Source: Streptomyces sclerotialus (GTDB taxonomy: Bacteria; Actinomycetota; Actinomycetes; Streptomycetales; Streptomycetaceae). From it: DNA of 64,000 bases. The DNA lies in NCBI RefSeq assembly GCF_040907265.1, contig NZ_JBFOHP010000002.1, positions 6,076,001-6,140,000 on the forward strand, read 5' to 3'. Positions 26,847 to 36,043 of this stretch are shown here, piece by piece (position 1 is the first letter of the stretch; each line of letters opens with the position of its first letter). The position numbers and the translations under genes are program-made. The notes under the pieces were generated by a model that saw nothing but the letters and a program-made list of their open reading frames with translations, made no database searches and had not been told where the DNA came from.

Positions 26847-27758
26847 AGACGCCGCTCTGCCGCGTGCGCCGAGCGCCGAGCGGGGCCGGGCCCAGCCAGT
26901 GACACTCCGGGCTCCCACCCGGCAGAAACCGTACGCCGTGCTGCATTCCGCACCTCGCGCCCCGCATCCGCACCCGCACCCGACCGGCCGCTCTCGGCGG
27001 AGGCGCCTTCGCCTCCGCGGGGCGAAGGCCGAGGCGCCCGCCCGCCGGACCCCTCCCGCGAGGCGCCTGCACGAAGGCCCGCGACGCGGCATGAGCAGCA
27101 GCGCACGACGAACGGCAAGCAGCAGGCGGCAAGCAGCACGCGACACGGCCCGGCAGCCCAGCCGGCGATCGCTCGATGCAGCGGAGCAGCGGTACGGCGA
27201 AGCAAGGATGCGCCACACGCACCGCACGTATCGCACGCAGGACAAGGGAGAAGAAGGATGGACCGCGTACGTGCCGCAGGGCCCGTACGCGTCAGTGGGG
27301 CGGTCGCCGGACAGTACGTCGCCGGGCGGCGGTGCGCCGCCGAACCGTCCGTCGCCGCGCGGAGCGGCCGACTGCCCGGCCGCGCCGCCCGCGCAGTCGT
27401 CGGCGCGGCGAAAGGTACCGGCGCCGGCCGCCCGCCCGGCCTCCCCCTCGCTTCTCTCGAGGCCCGGGGTCAGCGGGGGCACCGTCTATCGCCGGTTTCC
27501 CTCCAGTACGCCCCCACATCGCTGGAAATGCGGCGTTATGGGGTGTGACTCGGGCCACGCGGATTGGGCGTAACGCTCTGCGGGGAAGCGCGATGACTTA
27601 AGAGGTGATAGCCGAGGAGGGAATACGGCGACCGTTCGCGGCGCTGTTCAACTCCCTGGTTGCCCTTGCGCCGTCGGCCCACCCCCGTCGACGGTCGTCG
27701 GCTCCGGTCCATAGTGGACGGGGTCGGAAGCCGTTTCCATCGTTCCGAGAGGTTGTTC
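26847..27758. other. 912-bp whiH-hrdB intergenic region
   Basis: No gene is supported; frames here are Arg/Pro-rich. It holds a 9-bp hairpin at 26997-27018 that may end whiH transcription, and the hrdB leader. A possible housekeeping -10 (CATAGT, 27710-27715) lies 43 nt before the hrdB start, and GAGAGG (27747-27752) serves as its ribosome site. The length suggests several promoters for hrdB. Confidence 0.5.
26997..27018. terminator. Hairpin downstream of whiH
   Basis: GCGGAGGCG and CGCCTCCGC form a perfect 9-bp stem with a 4-nt CCTT loop, 150 nt after whiH. No T-tract. Confidence 0.5.
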
Positions 27759-29333
27759 GTGTCGGCCAGCACATCCCGTACGCTCCCGCCGGAGATCGCC
27801 GAGTCCGAGTCTGTGATGGCGCTCATCGAGCGGGGAAAGGCTGATGGGCAGATCGCCGGCGATGACGTGCGTCGGGCCTTCGAGGCTGACCAGATTCCGC
27901 CAACCCAGTGGAAGAACGTTCTGCGCAGCCTCAACCAGATCCTCGACGAGGAGGGTGTGACGCTGATGGTCAGTGCCGCAGAGGCGCCCAAGCGCACCCG
28001 CAAGAGCGTCGCAGCGAAGAGTCCGGCAAAGCGCACCGCCACCAAGACCGTCGCGGCCAAGACGGCCGCGGTGAAGAAGACCACCGCGGCCGCGCCGGCC
28101 ATGCCCCTGGCCTCGGCCGCGGCGGCGGACGGGCCCGGTGCCGAGGCGGAGCCCGCCCCGGCGAAGAAGGCGACGGCCAAGAAGGCCACCGCCAAGAAGG
28201 CGACGGCCAAGAAGACGGCCGCGAAGAAGACGACGGCGAAGAAGGCCGCCAAGAAGGACGCCGTCGACGAGATCCTCGAAGAGGAGAACCTCGAGGAGAC
28301 CCCGGCGGCTGCGCCGGGCAAGGGCGACGCGCCCGAGGCGGCCGAGGGCACCGAGGCCGCGGGTTTCGTGCTGTCGGACGAGGACGAGGACGACGCCCCC
28401 GCGCAGCAGGTCGCCGCGGCCGGCGCCACCGCCGACCCGGTCAAGGACTACCTCAAGCAGATCGGCAAGGTCCCGCTGCTCAACGCCGAGCAGGAGGTCG
28501 AGCTCGCCAAGCGCATCGAGGCGGGCCTGTTCGCCGAGGACAAGCTGGCGAACTCCGACAAGCTCGCGCCGAAGCTGAAGCGTGAGCTGGAGATCATCGC
28601 CGAGGACGGGCGCCGCGCCAAGAACCACCTGCTGGAGGCCAACCTCCGTCTCGTGGTCTCCCTGGCCAAGCGCTACACCGGCCGCGGCATGCTCTTCCTG
28701 GACCTGATCCAGGAGGGCAACCTCGGTCTGATCCGTGCGGTCGAGAAGTTCGACTACACCAAGGGTTACAAGTTCTCCACGTACGCGACGTGGTGGATCC
28801 GCCAGGCGATCACCCGCGCCATGGCCGACCAGGCGCGTACGATCCGTATCCCTGTGCACATGGTCGAGGTCATCAACAAGCTCGCCCGTGTGCAGCGCCA
28901 GATGCTCCAGGACCTGGGCCGCGAGCCCACCCCGGAGGAGCTGGCCAAGGAGCTCGACATGACCCCCGAGAAGGTCATCGAGGTCCAGAAGTACGGCCGC
29001 GAGCCCATCTCGCTGCACACCCCGCTGGGCGAGGACGGCGACAGCGAGTTCGGTGACCTCATCGAGGACTCCGAGGCCGTCGTGCCGGCCGACGCGGTCA
29101 GCTTCACTCTTCTGCAGGAACAGCTCCACTCGGTCCTTGACACGCTCTCGGAGCGTGAGGCGGGTGTCGTCTCGATGCGCTTCGGCCTCACCGACGGCCA
29201 GCCCAAGACGCTGGACGAGATCGGCAAGGTCTACGGCGTCACGCGTGAGCGTATCCGTCAGATCGAATCCAAGACGATGTCGAAGCTGCGGCACCCCTCG
29301 CGTTCGCAGGTGCTGCGCGACTACCTCGACTGA
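27759..29333 (+). CDS. hrdB: HrdB, principal RNA polymerase sigma factor
   Basis: The 524-residue group 1 sigma-70 starts [18 protein letters not shown] at GTG 27759 (GAGAGG upstream), as in S. coelicolor. An N-terminal region 1.1-like part ([18 protein letters not shown]) is followed by an Ala/Lys-rich tract built of KKATA units. Then come region 1.2 ([14 protein letters not shown]), region 2 ([39 protein letters not shown]), region 3, and region 4.2 ([20 protein letters not shown]). It directs transcription of essential genes. A very strong hairpin at 29356-29391 follows. Confidence 0.98.
   Translation: MSASTSRTLPPEIAESESVMALIERGKADGQIAGDDVRRAFEADQIPPTQWKNVLRSLNQILDEEGVTLMVSAAEAPKRTRKSVAAKSPAKRTATKTVAAKTAAVKKTTAAAPAMPLASAAAADGPGAEAEPAPAKKATAKKATAKKATAKKTAAKKTTAKKAAKKDAVDEILEEENLEETPAAAPGKGDAPEAAEGTEAAGFVLSDEDEDDAPAQQVAAAGATADPVKDYLKQIGKVPLLNAEQEVELAKRIEAGLFAEDKLANSDKLAPKLKRELEIIAEDGRRAKNHLLEANLRLVVSLAKRYTGRGMLFLDLIQEGNLGLIRAVEKFDYTKGYKFSTYATWWIRQAITRAMADQARTIRIPVHMVEVINKLARVQRQMLQDLGREPTPEELAKELDMTPEKVIEVQKYGREPISLHTPLGEDGDSEFGDLIEDSEAVVPADAVSFTLLQEQLHSVLDTLSEREAGVVSMRFGLTDGQPKTLDEIGKVYGVTRERIRQIESKTMSKLRHPSRSQVLRDYLD
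28161..28256 (+). repeat. Repeated Ala/Lys-coding tract in hrdB
   Basis: Near-repeats of the 15-nt unit GCGACGGCCAAGAAG encode the basic [10 protein letters not shown] linker between region 1.1 and region 1.2. Confidence 0.75.
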
Positions 29334-29355
29334 CGTCGCAGGTCAAAGGGCATAC

Positions 29356-29391
29356 GGGCCCGGTCACCCGCTACGGCGGGTGGCCGGGCCC
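29356..29391 (+). terminator. hrdB terminator hairpin
   Basis: A 16-bp stem (29356-29371 with 29376-29391, one T-G wobble) closes a TACG tetraloop 22 nt after the hrdB stop. Confidence 0.85.
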
Positions 29392-29429
29392 TCGGCGTGT
29401 CCGGGGTGCGGCGCGCGACGCGCTGACTC

Positions 29430-29459
29430 ACTCTGGGTGTACGCAAGCTCCCCCAGAGT
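29430..29459. promoter_or_regulatory. Inverted repeat before the protease gene
   Basis: ACTCTGGG (29430-29437) and CCCAGAGT (29452-29459) form a perfect 8-bp inverted repeat directly before the ribosome site. It may be an operator or a leader hairpin controlling protease expression. Confidence 0.45.
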
Positions 29460-29470
29460 CAGGAGTCGGT

Positions 29471-30319
29471 ATGCGCAACCGCACCCGCGCTGTCACCACG
29501 GTCCTCGCCGTCATTGCGCCGGTCGTCGCCGCGCTCGGGGTGCCGGGGCCAGCTGCCGCCGACAGCGTCATCGTCGGGGGGCGGCAGGTGTCGGCTTCGT
29601 CGAGCCCCTGGGTCGTGGCGCTGTCGAGCCGCGAGCGCTTCGGGGACGAACGCTCCGGGCAGTTCTGCGGTGGTGTCCTGGTGGGTCCTTCGACGGTACT
29701 GACCGCAGCGCATTGCATGGGCAAGGACGTGCTGGGCGCGTCGCCGGACGCGGTGCAGGACCTGCGAGTGATCGTCGGGCGTACCGATCTGCGGGGTCAG
29801 ACGGGCAGGGAGATGGCGACCCGCAGCGTCTGGATCAATCCCTCCTACGACGCGACCACGAATGCCGGGGACTTCGCCGTGGTGAAGCTGCGCGGGACCG
29901 CTCCCGTGCGGGCGCTGCCGATGGCGGGCACGTACGACCGCGCCTACCGGCCGGGTACGTCGGCGGCGGTCTACGGGTGGGGTGACACGACCGGGAACGG
30001 TACGTATTCGTCGGTGCTGCGCGCGGCACAGGTGCAGGTCATGCAGGACTCGTCCTGCCGACGGGCCTACCCGAAGAGCGTGGACGGTACGTACGACCCG
30101 GCCTCGATGCTGTGCGCGGGCACGGAGCGGGGTGGGCACGACGCCTGTCAGGGGGACAGCGGCGGACCGCTCGTGGCGAACGGCCGGCTGGTGGGACTGG
30201 TCTCCTGGGGCACCGGCTGCGGTGAGCCGGGCAAGCCGGGTGTTTACACCCGTGTCTCCGCCGCCAAGCAGGCGGTGATGGCCCAGGGCGGCTCAGGCGG
30301 CTTCGCGGGCCGCGGGTGA
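29471..30319 (+). CDS. Secreted trypsin-like serine protease (S1 family)
   Basis: The 282-residue product has a Sec signal peptide (MRNRTRAVTTVLAVIAPVVA, cleavage near AAADS) and a short propeptide. The mature start is IVGG (VIVGGRQVS). The triad is His in LTAAHC, Asp in NAGDFAVVKL and Ser in GDSGGP. The residue six before the Ser is Asp (DACQGDSGGP), which predicts trypsin-like cleavage after Lys/Arg. Cysteines fit the usual S1 disulfides. It is exported and probably degrades protein during mycelial growth or differentiation. AGGAG at 29461-29465 precedes ATG 29471; an 8-bp inverted repeat (29430-29437 / 29452-29459) lies just upstream. Confidence 0.95.
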   Translation: MRNRTRAVTTVLAVIAPVVAALGVPGPAAADSVIVGGRQVSASSSPWVVALSSRERFGDERSGQFCGGVLVGPSTVLTAAHCMGKDVLGASPDAVQDLRVIVGRTDLRGQTGREMATRSVWINPSYDATTNAGDFAVVKLRGTAPVRALPMAGTYDRAYRPGTSAAVYGWGDTTGNGTYSSVLRAAQVQVMQDSSCRRAYPKSVDGTYDPASMLCAGTERGGHDACQGDSGGPLVANGRLVGLVSWGTGCGEPGKPGVYTRVSAAKQAVMAQGGSGGFAGRG

Positions 30320-30456
30320 CGAAGGGGGCAGGAGGGTGGCTGGGAAGCCGTGTGAGGGCCCGGGGCGTCCCTCGACGGGGGGAAGTCCCGGGCGGGGCGG
30401 TGCGGGCCCCTGACGGGGCCACGGACGCCGGACGCCGTGGGTCAGGTGAGGACGAG

Positions 30457-30517
30457 TACGAGTGCGGGCGGCCTCCCCGGCGTGATACCGGGGGAAACCG
30501 CCCGCGCACGGCTCGTA
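30457..30517. terminator. Nested hairpin between convergent protease and DUF7455 genes
   Basis: Outer TACGAG/CTCGTA, middle GCGGGCGG/CCGCCCGC and inner CCCCGG/CCGGGG arms nest around a short loop (30481-30487). This is a likely bidirectional terminator. Confidence 0.7.
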
Positions 30518-30548
30518 GCCGTTACTCGCTCGTCGTCGGTGCGATGTG

Positions 30549-30779
30549 TCAGCGTTCCTCTTCGGACGCGGACGCCGGAGTGGCGGTCAGCCGCTCCGTC
30601 TCGTCCTGTATCTCCGCGGCGATCTTCTTGAGTTCTGGCTCGAACTTGCGACCGTGGTGGGCGCAGAAGAGCAGTTCGCCGCCGGACATCAGGACGACGC
30701 GCAGATATGCCTGTGCGCCGCAGCGGTCGCAGCGGTCAGCGGCCGTCAGCGGGCTCGCGGGGGTCAGAACAGTAGTCAC
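30549..30779 (-). CDS. DUF7455 small zinc-ribbon-like protein
   Basis: The 76-residue product has a CDRCGAQAYLRVVL pair of cysteines and a second CAHHGRKFEP metal-ligand set. This suggests one zinc site, in a family widespread in Actinobacteria and usually found near hrdB. Start GTG 30779 has an AGAGG-type site upstream. No function is known; the conserved context between sigma factor and topoisomerase genes hints at a transcription- or replication-related role, but that is inference. Confidence 0.85.
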   Translation of the reverse strand: MTTVLTPASPLTAADRCDRCGAQAYLRVVLMSGGELLFCAHHGRKFEPELKKIAAEIQDETERLTATPASASEEER

Positions 30780-31211
30780 GTCGCCTCTTCTCTAGCTCGA
30801 CGAGCTGTCGTACCAGGGTCAACATCCAACCAGGCCGAAAACGTTCCCGCTCGTGGCTTTTCCTCGAAATTTTTTTTCCGAGGTGGCCGGGTGCTGCCGG
30901 GTGGCGGCGAATGAGCCGTATTGCGTGGTGGTCTTCAAGGGGTCTGTCGGGCCTTGTCCTCGCCGGCTGGGTTGCCGGTCGTTGATGAGGACGTGCCCGG
31001 AGCCTAAATGGTTCATGCCTCGAAGGGAACGTGATGTTCACGTCACGCACACGAGGAATAGAACGTACGAGCGAAAACCTACTAGCATGGGCCCGCTTAC
31101 GGGTGGCGTCACATCGGCTCTACCGGGCCTCGGTACCCTCTGACCGGCGACACCGCCACACCAGGGTCCGCGGAACGCGGACCGCCAGAAATTCAGCGAG
31201 GAGCGAACCGC
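30780..31211. other. 432-bp divergent region before parE
   Basis: No gene is seen. It contains an unusual T-run (around 30869-30877) flanked by CCTCG/CGAGG, and a palindrome ACGTGA-TGT-TCACGT at 31029-31043. The leader of parE has a purine-rich ribosome site GCGAGGAGCG near 31196-31205. Confidence 0.5.
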
Positions 31212-33332
31212 GTGACCGCCGAGATGTCCGTGCCGTCCACCGCCGTGCTGACCGGGGCAGACCGGGACGGATCCAACTACACCGCGCGGCACCTGCTCGT
31301 ACTGGAGGGCCTGGAGGCCGTCCGCAAGCGCCCCGGCATGTACATCGGCTCCACCGACAGCCGCGGTCTGATGCACTGCCTGTGGGAAATCATCGACAAC
31401 TCCGTCGACGAGGCCCTGGGCGGCTACTGCGACCGCATCGAGGTCGTCCTGCACGACGACGGCTCCGTGGAGGTCAAGGACAACGGCCGCGGCATTCCCG
31501 TCGATGTCGAGCCGAAAACCGGCCTCAGCGGCGTCGAGGTCGTCATGACCAAGCTGCACGCCGGCGGCAAGTTCGGCGGCGGTTCCTACGCGGCCTCCGG
31601 CGGCCTGCACGGCGTCGGCGCGTCCGTGGTCAACGCCCTCTCCGCCCGCCTGGACGTGGAGGTCGACCGCAACTCCAAGACCCACTCGATCAGCTTCCGG
31701 CGCGGCGTCCCGGGCATCTTCACCGAGTCGGGCCCCGAGGCGCCCTTCGACCCCACCGGCGGCCTCATCAAGGGCAAGCGCATCCCGAAGACGCGTACGG
31801 GCACCCGGGTGCGCTACTGGGCCGACCGTCAGATCTTCCTCAAGGACGCCAAGCTCTCCCTGGAGACGCTGCACGCCCGCGCCCGCCAGACCGCCTTCCT
31901 CGTGCCCGGCCTCACCCTCGTCGTACGGGACGAGCGCGGCATCGAGTCCGAGGGCCCGACCGAGGAGACCTTCCACTACGACGGCGGCATCAGCGAGTTC
32001 TGCGAGTACCTCGCCCAGGACAAGGCCGTCTGCGACGTGCTGCGCCTCTCGGGGCAGGGCACCTTCAAGGAGACCGTGCCGGTCCTGGACGACCGCGGCC
32101 ACATGACGCCCACCGAGGTGACCCGGGAGCTCGGCGTGGACGTCGCGCTGCGCTGGGGCACCGGGTACGACACGACCATCAAGTCGTTCGTGAACATCAT
32201 CGCCACCCCGAAGGGCGGCACCCACGTCACGGGTTTCGAACGTTCCGTGACCAAGACGGTCAATGAGGTACTGCGCTCGGCCAAGTTGCTGCGCGTCGCC
32301 GAGGACGACATCGTCAAGGACGACGCCCTCGAAGGCCTCACCGCGGTCGTCACCGTCCGGCTGGCCGAGCCCCAGTTCGAGGGCCAGACCAAGGAAGTGC
32401 TCGGTACGTCGGCGGCCAACCGCATCGTTGCCAACGTGGTGGCCAAGGAACTCAAGGCGTTCCTGACCTCCACCAAGCGCGACGCGAAGGCGCAGGCCCG
32501 CGCCGTACTGGACAAGGCCGTGGCCGCCGCCCGTACCCGTATCGCCGCCCGGCAGCACAAGGAGGCGCAGCGCAGAAAGACCGCGCTGGAGTCCTCCTCG
32601 CTGCCCGCCAAGCTGGCCGACTGCCGCAGTGACGACGTCGACCGCAGTGAACTGTTCATCGTCGAGGGTGACTCGGCGCTCGGTACGGCCAAGCTCGCCC
32701 GCAATTCGGAGTTCCAGGCGCTGCTGCCGATCCGCGGCAAGATCCTGAACGTCCAGAAGTCCTCGGTCTCGGACATGCTGAAGAACGCCGAGTGCGGCGC
32801 GATCATCCAGGTGATAGGGGCCGGCTCGGGCCGCACCTTCGACATCGACGCGGCCCGCTACGGCAAGGTCATCTTCCTCGCCGACGCCGATGTCGACGGC
32901 GCGCACATCCGTACCCTGCTGCTCACGCTCTTCCAGCGGTACATGCGCCCGATGATCGAACAGGGCCGGGTCTTCTCCGCCGTGCCGCCGCTGCACCGCG
33001 TGGAGCTGATCAACCCCAAGAAGGGCCAGGACAAGTACATCTACACGTACTCGGACAACGAACTGCGGCAGACCCTGCTGGAACTCCAGCGCAAGAAGGT
33101 CCGTTTCAAGGACAGCATCCAGCGCTACAAGGGCCTGGGCGAGATGGACGCCGACCAGCTCGCCGAGACCACGATGGACCCGCGCCACCGCACCCTGCGC
33201 CGGATCAACATCAGCGACCTGGAAGCCGCCGAGAAGGCGTTCGACCTGCTCATGGGCAACGAGGTCGCGCCGCGCAAGGAGTTCATCACCAACTCCGCCG
33301 CGTCGCTGGACCTCTCCCGCATCGACACCTGA
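31212..33332 (+). CDS. parE: ParE, DNA topoisomerase IV subunit B
   Basis: The 706-residue product has a GHKL ATPase domain (EIIDNSVDEAL, DNGRGIPVD, GGLHGVGASVVNALS), a transducer domain, and a TOPRIM domain with VEGDSALG and DADVDGAHIRTLL, ending in the QRYKGLGEM motif. With ParC it decatenates replicated chromosomes using ATP. I call it ParE rather than GyrB because parC lies nearby and, from memory, the Streptomyces gyrBA pair is near oriC. GTG 31212 follows a GAGGAGCG site. A 15-bp hairpin follows. Confidence 0.94.
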   Translation: MTAEMSVPSTAVLTGADRDGSNYTARHLLVLEGLEAVRKRPGMYIGSTDSRGLMHCLWEIIDNSVDEALGGYCDRIEVVLHDDGSVEVKDNGRGIPVDVEPKTGLSGVEVVMTKLHAGGKFGGGSYAASGGLHGVGASVVNALSARLDVEVDRNSKTHSISFRRGVPGIFTESGPEAPFDPTGGLIKGKRIPKTRTGTRVRYWADRQIFLKDAKLSLETLHARARQTAFLVPGLTLVVRDERGIESEGPTEETFHYDGGISEFCEYLAQDKAVCDVLRLSGQGTFKETVPVLDDRGHMTPTEVTRELGVDVALRWGTGYDTTIKSFVNIIATPKGGTHVTGFERSVTKTVNEVLRSAKLLRVAEDDIVKDDALEGLTAVVTVRLAEPQFEGQTKEVLGTSAANRIVANVVAKELKAFLTSTKRDAKAQARAVLDKAVAAARTRIAARQHKEAQRRKTALESSSLPAKLADCRSDDVDRSELFIVEGDSALGTAKLARNSEFQALLPIRGKILNVQKSSVSDMLKNAECGAIIQVIGAGSGRTFDIDAARYGKVIFLADADVDGAHIRTLLLTLFQRYMRPMIEQGRVFSAVPPLHRVELINPKKGQDKYIYTYSDNELRQTLLELQRKKVRFKDSIQRYKGLGEMDADQLAETTMDPRHRTLRRINISDLEAAEKAFDLLMGNEVAPRKEFITNSAASLDLSRIDT

Positions 33333-33346
33333 GCACCGCCTCGCGA

Positions 33347-33378
33347 GAGGGCCGTCCACCCACGGGTGGACGGCCCTC
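33347..33378 (+). terminator. parE terminator hairpin
   Basis: GAGGGCCGTCCACCC (33347-33361) pairs with GGGTGGACGGCCCTC (33364-33378), 14 nt after the parE stop. Confidence 0.85.
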
Positions 33379-33479
33379 GCCGCATCTCCACCCGGGTCCC
33401 ACCCGCGGGCCGATCCGTACGCCGCCGCGCGTTCCTAGCGTGGGAAGCGTCGAAATCGTCCCCGCAAACGGAGGCTCGA

Positions 33480-33974
33480 ATGGGCGGCGCGCCCGCAATC
33501 CTCGTCATCGCGGCGGTCGCCGCCCTCGTCGTCGTCCGGCAGTTCGGCGCGCGGAAGGTCGCCGCGGACCGCAGGAGCTGGTGGGTGCTCCCCGCCGTAC
33601 TGGGCTACGTGGCGCTCAGCCGGTCCGGTGGCTCGGTGCTGGACCCCGCCCACCCCGCCGGCTCCGCGGTCCTCCTCGGCGCCGGTATCGCCGCCGGGCT
33701 CGCCACGGGCGCGGGGGTCGCCTGGACCACGCGCCTGTGGACCGACCAGGACGGCGTGGTGTGGTCCAAGGGACGCGCCGTGACGGCCGTGGTCTGGGTG
33801 GTGGGCGTCGCCGTACGCCTCGGCCTCGTGGGCATCGGCGCGCTCCTCGGCGTCCATCTGAACGGCCAGGCCATCACCCTCACCGTCGCCGCCCTGCTGC
33901 TCGCCCGGTCCGGAGCGCTGGCCTGGAGGGCGGGCGCGTTCACCCCGGCGTACGGTGTTGCTGCCCCCAGGTGA
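33480..33974 (+). CDS. DUF1453-type integral membrane protein
   Basis: The 164-residue product has about five hydrophobic segments (APAILVIAAVAALVVV, WVLPAVLGYVAL, AVLLGAGIAAGLATGAGVAW, AVVWVVGVAVRLGLVGIGAL, ITLTVAALLLA). The pattern resembles DUF1453/CcdC-like proteins, which often stand beside two-component systems. ATG 33480 follows CGGAGG (33469-33474). The stop overlaps a GTG in frame with the following histidine kinase, so the three genes to 35874 form an operon. It may be a membrane partner of the kinase. Confidence 0.75.
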   Translation: MGGAPAILVIAAVAALVVVRQFGARKVAADRRSWWVLPAVLGYVALSRSGGSVLDPAHPAGSAVLLGAGIAAGLATGAGVAWTTRLWTDQDGVVWSKGRAVTAVVWVVGVAVRLGLVGIGALLGVHLNGQAITLTVAALLLARSGALAWRAGAFTPAYGVAAPR

Positions 33975-34000
33975 TCCACGAGGAACAGGAGCGTGCGTCC

Positions 34001-35200
34001 GTGCCGCTGACCGTGTCCCTGCACTCCTGGACGCGCTGGCCGCTGCGTGAAGCGCTGTCCCGCGAGGGCGCCAGCCCCGTGCGCCGGCGGCTCGGCTGGG
34101 CCGTGCGCGGCGTCGTGCTGGGCGCCCTGCTGTGGAGCGCGGCCCATGACACGGACGTACGCGGCTGGGTCGCCTCCGCCGGAGCCGCCGGCATCCTCGC
34201 CGCCGGCGTCGCCTTCTGGGCCTTCTTCCGGGCCACTCTCCGCCACCTGCTGTGGCCTTCCGTGGCCCTGCTGCTCCTCATGGAGGCCGGGGCCTTCGGC
34301 TTCCACGAGGCGGGGCTGACGGTGCCCGCCGTCGTGCTCTGGTGCGCCTGCGCCGTCACGGCGCTGGAGCGCCTGCCGCCGGCCGCCGCGATCCCCTGCA
34401 CCGCCGTCGCCCTCGCCGCGTACGCCCTGCTCAACGACGACGGCCTGTGGTCCACAGCGATCACCACCGCCGGGCTGGCCCTCGCCGGCTACGTCCTGCG
34501 GATGGACGCCGAGGCACGCGGCAACGCCCAGCGCCTCCTCGCCCAGGAACGCGCCGCCCGCGCGGCCGAGGCCGAGGCCCGTGCCGCCGAGGCCGAATCA
34601 GCGGCGCTGGCCGAGCGCGGCCGGATCGCCCGCGAGATCCACGACGTGCTCGCGCACAGCCTCAGCGCCCAGCTCGTACACCTGGAAGCCGCCCGTCTGC
34701 TCATCCAACGCAGCCCTGACCTGGAGGGTTCCCGCGAAGAGGTACTCGAACGGGTGACGGCGGCCCGCAAGATGGCCCGTGAGGGGCTGGCCGGTACCCG
34801 GCAGGCCCTGTCCGCGCTGCGGGGCGAGATGGCGCCCGTGGAGGCCTTCCTGCGCGAACTGGCCGCCACGGAGGGCGCACGGCTGGACGTGGTGGGGGAG
34901 AGCCGCACGCTGCCCCCGGAAGCCGGCCTCGCGGTGCGCAGGGTCGCCCAGGAGGCGCTGACCAATGTCCGCAAGCACGCTCCCGGGGCGCGCGCGGAGC
35001 TGCGCCTTGAGTACGCGGCGGGCGAGGTGGCGCTGCGGGTGCGTGACTTCGGGGGCGGCGGCGCGCCCGGCGAGCTCGCGGCCAGCGGCTCCGGATACGG
35101 TCTGCGGGGGATGCGGGAGCGCGCCGAACTGCTCGGCGGGACGCTGGAGTCCGGCCCCGACGAGGAGGGTTTCGTGGTGTGGCTGCGAGTGCCGGCGTGA
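34001..35200 (+). CDS. Sensor histidine kinase (HisKA_3 / NarL type)
   Basis: About 399 residues. Five to six membrane spans fill residues 20-160, followed by an Ala/Glu-rich coiled coil. The dimerisation/phosphoacceptor motif is GRIAREIHDVLAHSLSAQLV, with the predicted phospho-His in REIHD. The HATPase part shows VAQEALTNVRKHAPGA and GYGLRGMRERAELLGG. GTG 34001 has AGGAG at 33987-33991 at good spacing; GTG 33971, overlapping the previous stop, is the alternative. It pairs with the overlapping response regulator. With so little outside the membrane it probably senses membrane stress or a hydrophobic ligand. Confidence 0.92.
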   Translation: MPLTVSLHSWTRWPLREALSREGASPVRRRLGWAVRGVVLGALLWSAAHDTDVRGWVASAGAAGILAAGVAFWAFFRATLRHLLWPSVALLLLMEAGAFGFHEAGLTVPAVVLWCACAVTALERLPPAAAIPCTAVALAAYALLNDDGLWSTAITTAGLALAGYVLRMDAEARGNAQRLLAQERAARAAEAEARAAEAESAALAERGRIAREIHDVLAHSLSAQLVHLEAARLLIQRSPDLEGSREEVLERVTAARKMAREGLAGTRQALSALRGEMAPVEAFLRELAATEGARLDVVGESRTLPPEAGLAVRRVAQEALTNVRKHAPGARAELRLEYAAGEVALRVRDFGGGGAPGELAASGSGYGLRGMRERAELLGGTLESGPDEEGFVVWLRVPA

Positions 35201-35874
35201 CCGCGCGCGTGGTGGTCGCCGACGACCAGACCGTGGTGCGCGAGGGCATCGTGATGCTGCTGGGGCTGCTGCCCGGCATCGAGGTCGTCGGCTCGGCGGC
35301 CGACGGGGACGAAGCGGTGCGCATGACCGCCGAACTGGCGCCGGACGTCGTCCTGATGGACCTCCGGATGCCGCGCTGCGACGGCGTGGAGGCGACGCGC
35401 CGCATCCGGGAGCGGCACCCCGCCACCCAGGTCGTCGTGCTGACGACGTACGCCGACGACGAATCCCTCTTCCCTGCGCTCCAGGCCGGCGCCCGTGGGT
35501 ACCTCACGAAGGACGCCGACGGCGACGAGATCGTACGGGCCGTCGAGGACGTCGTGTCGGGGCAGGCGGGGCTCTCCCCGCATATCCAGCGGCGGCTGCT
35601 GGAACGGTTCGCCGAGACCCCGCCCGTACCGAGGGCAGCACCTGCCGCGCATGCTGAGGCGAATCCGCCCGACGGCCTCACCGCCCGTGAGACCGAAGTG
35701 CTCGCGCTGGTCGCCGAAGGGCTGTCCAACCCCGAGATCGCCCGCCGGCTGCACGTCTCCACCGCCACGGTGAAGACCCATATCAACAACCTCTTCGCCA
35801 AGGCCGGGCTGCGTGACCGGGCACAGGCGATCCACTACGCGTACCGGCACGGCATCGCGCAGCCCCCGGGGTGA
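35179..35874 (+). CDS. LuxR/NarL-family response regulator
   Basis: About 231 residues. The receiver domain has acidic DDQ near the start, the phospho-acceptor Asp in VVLMDLRMP and the Lys in GYLTKDADGD. The C-terminal LuxR-type helix-turn-helix has LTARETEVLALVAEGLSNPEIARRL and VKTHINNLFAKAGL. The start could be GTG 35179 (GGAGGG 10 nt upstream, inside the kinase gene) or GTG 35197, which overlaps the kinase stop as GTGA. The kinase and this protein are translationally coupled. Target genes are unknown; the membrane protein at the head of the operon is one candidate. Confidence 0.92.
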   Translation: MAASAGVTARVVVADDQTVVREGIVMLLGLLPGIEVVGSAADGDEAVRMTAELAPDVVLMDLRMPRCDGVEATRRIRERHPATQVVVLTTYADDESLFPALQAGARGYLTKDADGDEIVRAVEDVVSGQAGLSPHIQRRLLERFAETPPVPRAAPAAHAEANPPDGLTARETEVLALVAEGLSNPEIARRLHVSTATVKTHINNLFAKAGLRDRAQAIHYAYRHGIAQPPG

Positions 35875-36043
35875 CCCGGCGCACCCCGGCAGCTCTCCGG
35901 TAGGTGCTCAACGGGGCTGTGAAACCTCCCAGTTGGTCCGTCACCTGATGGGGTGAAGGATTCGCAATGGATGTCCGGGAACCACCAAGTCTGTCCATCC
36001 TTGGGCCCACGGCCAGACAGGCCGTGGATCAAGGAGAAACCCG

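Noticed and set aside
27616..27650. Possible sigma-R promoter for hrdB (GGGAAT ... GTT)
   Set aside because: The spacing between GGGAAT and GTT is 21 bases, longer than the usual 18-19, so I do not call it.
31029..31043. Palindrome ACGTGA-TGT-TCACGT before parE as a Crp site
   Set aside because: The spacing of GTG and CAC is five rather than the six or more of the Streptomyces Crp consensus; listed only as a palindrome in the intergenic entry.
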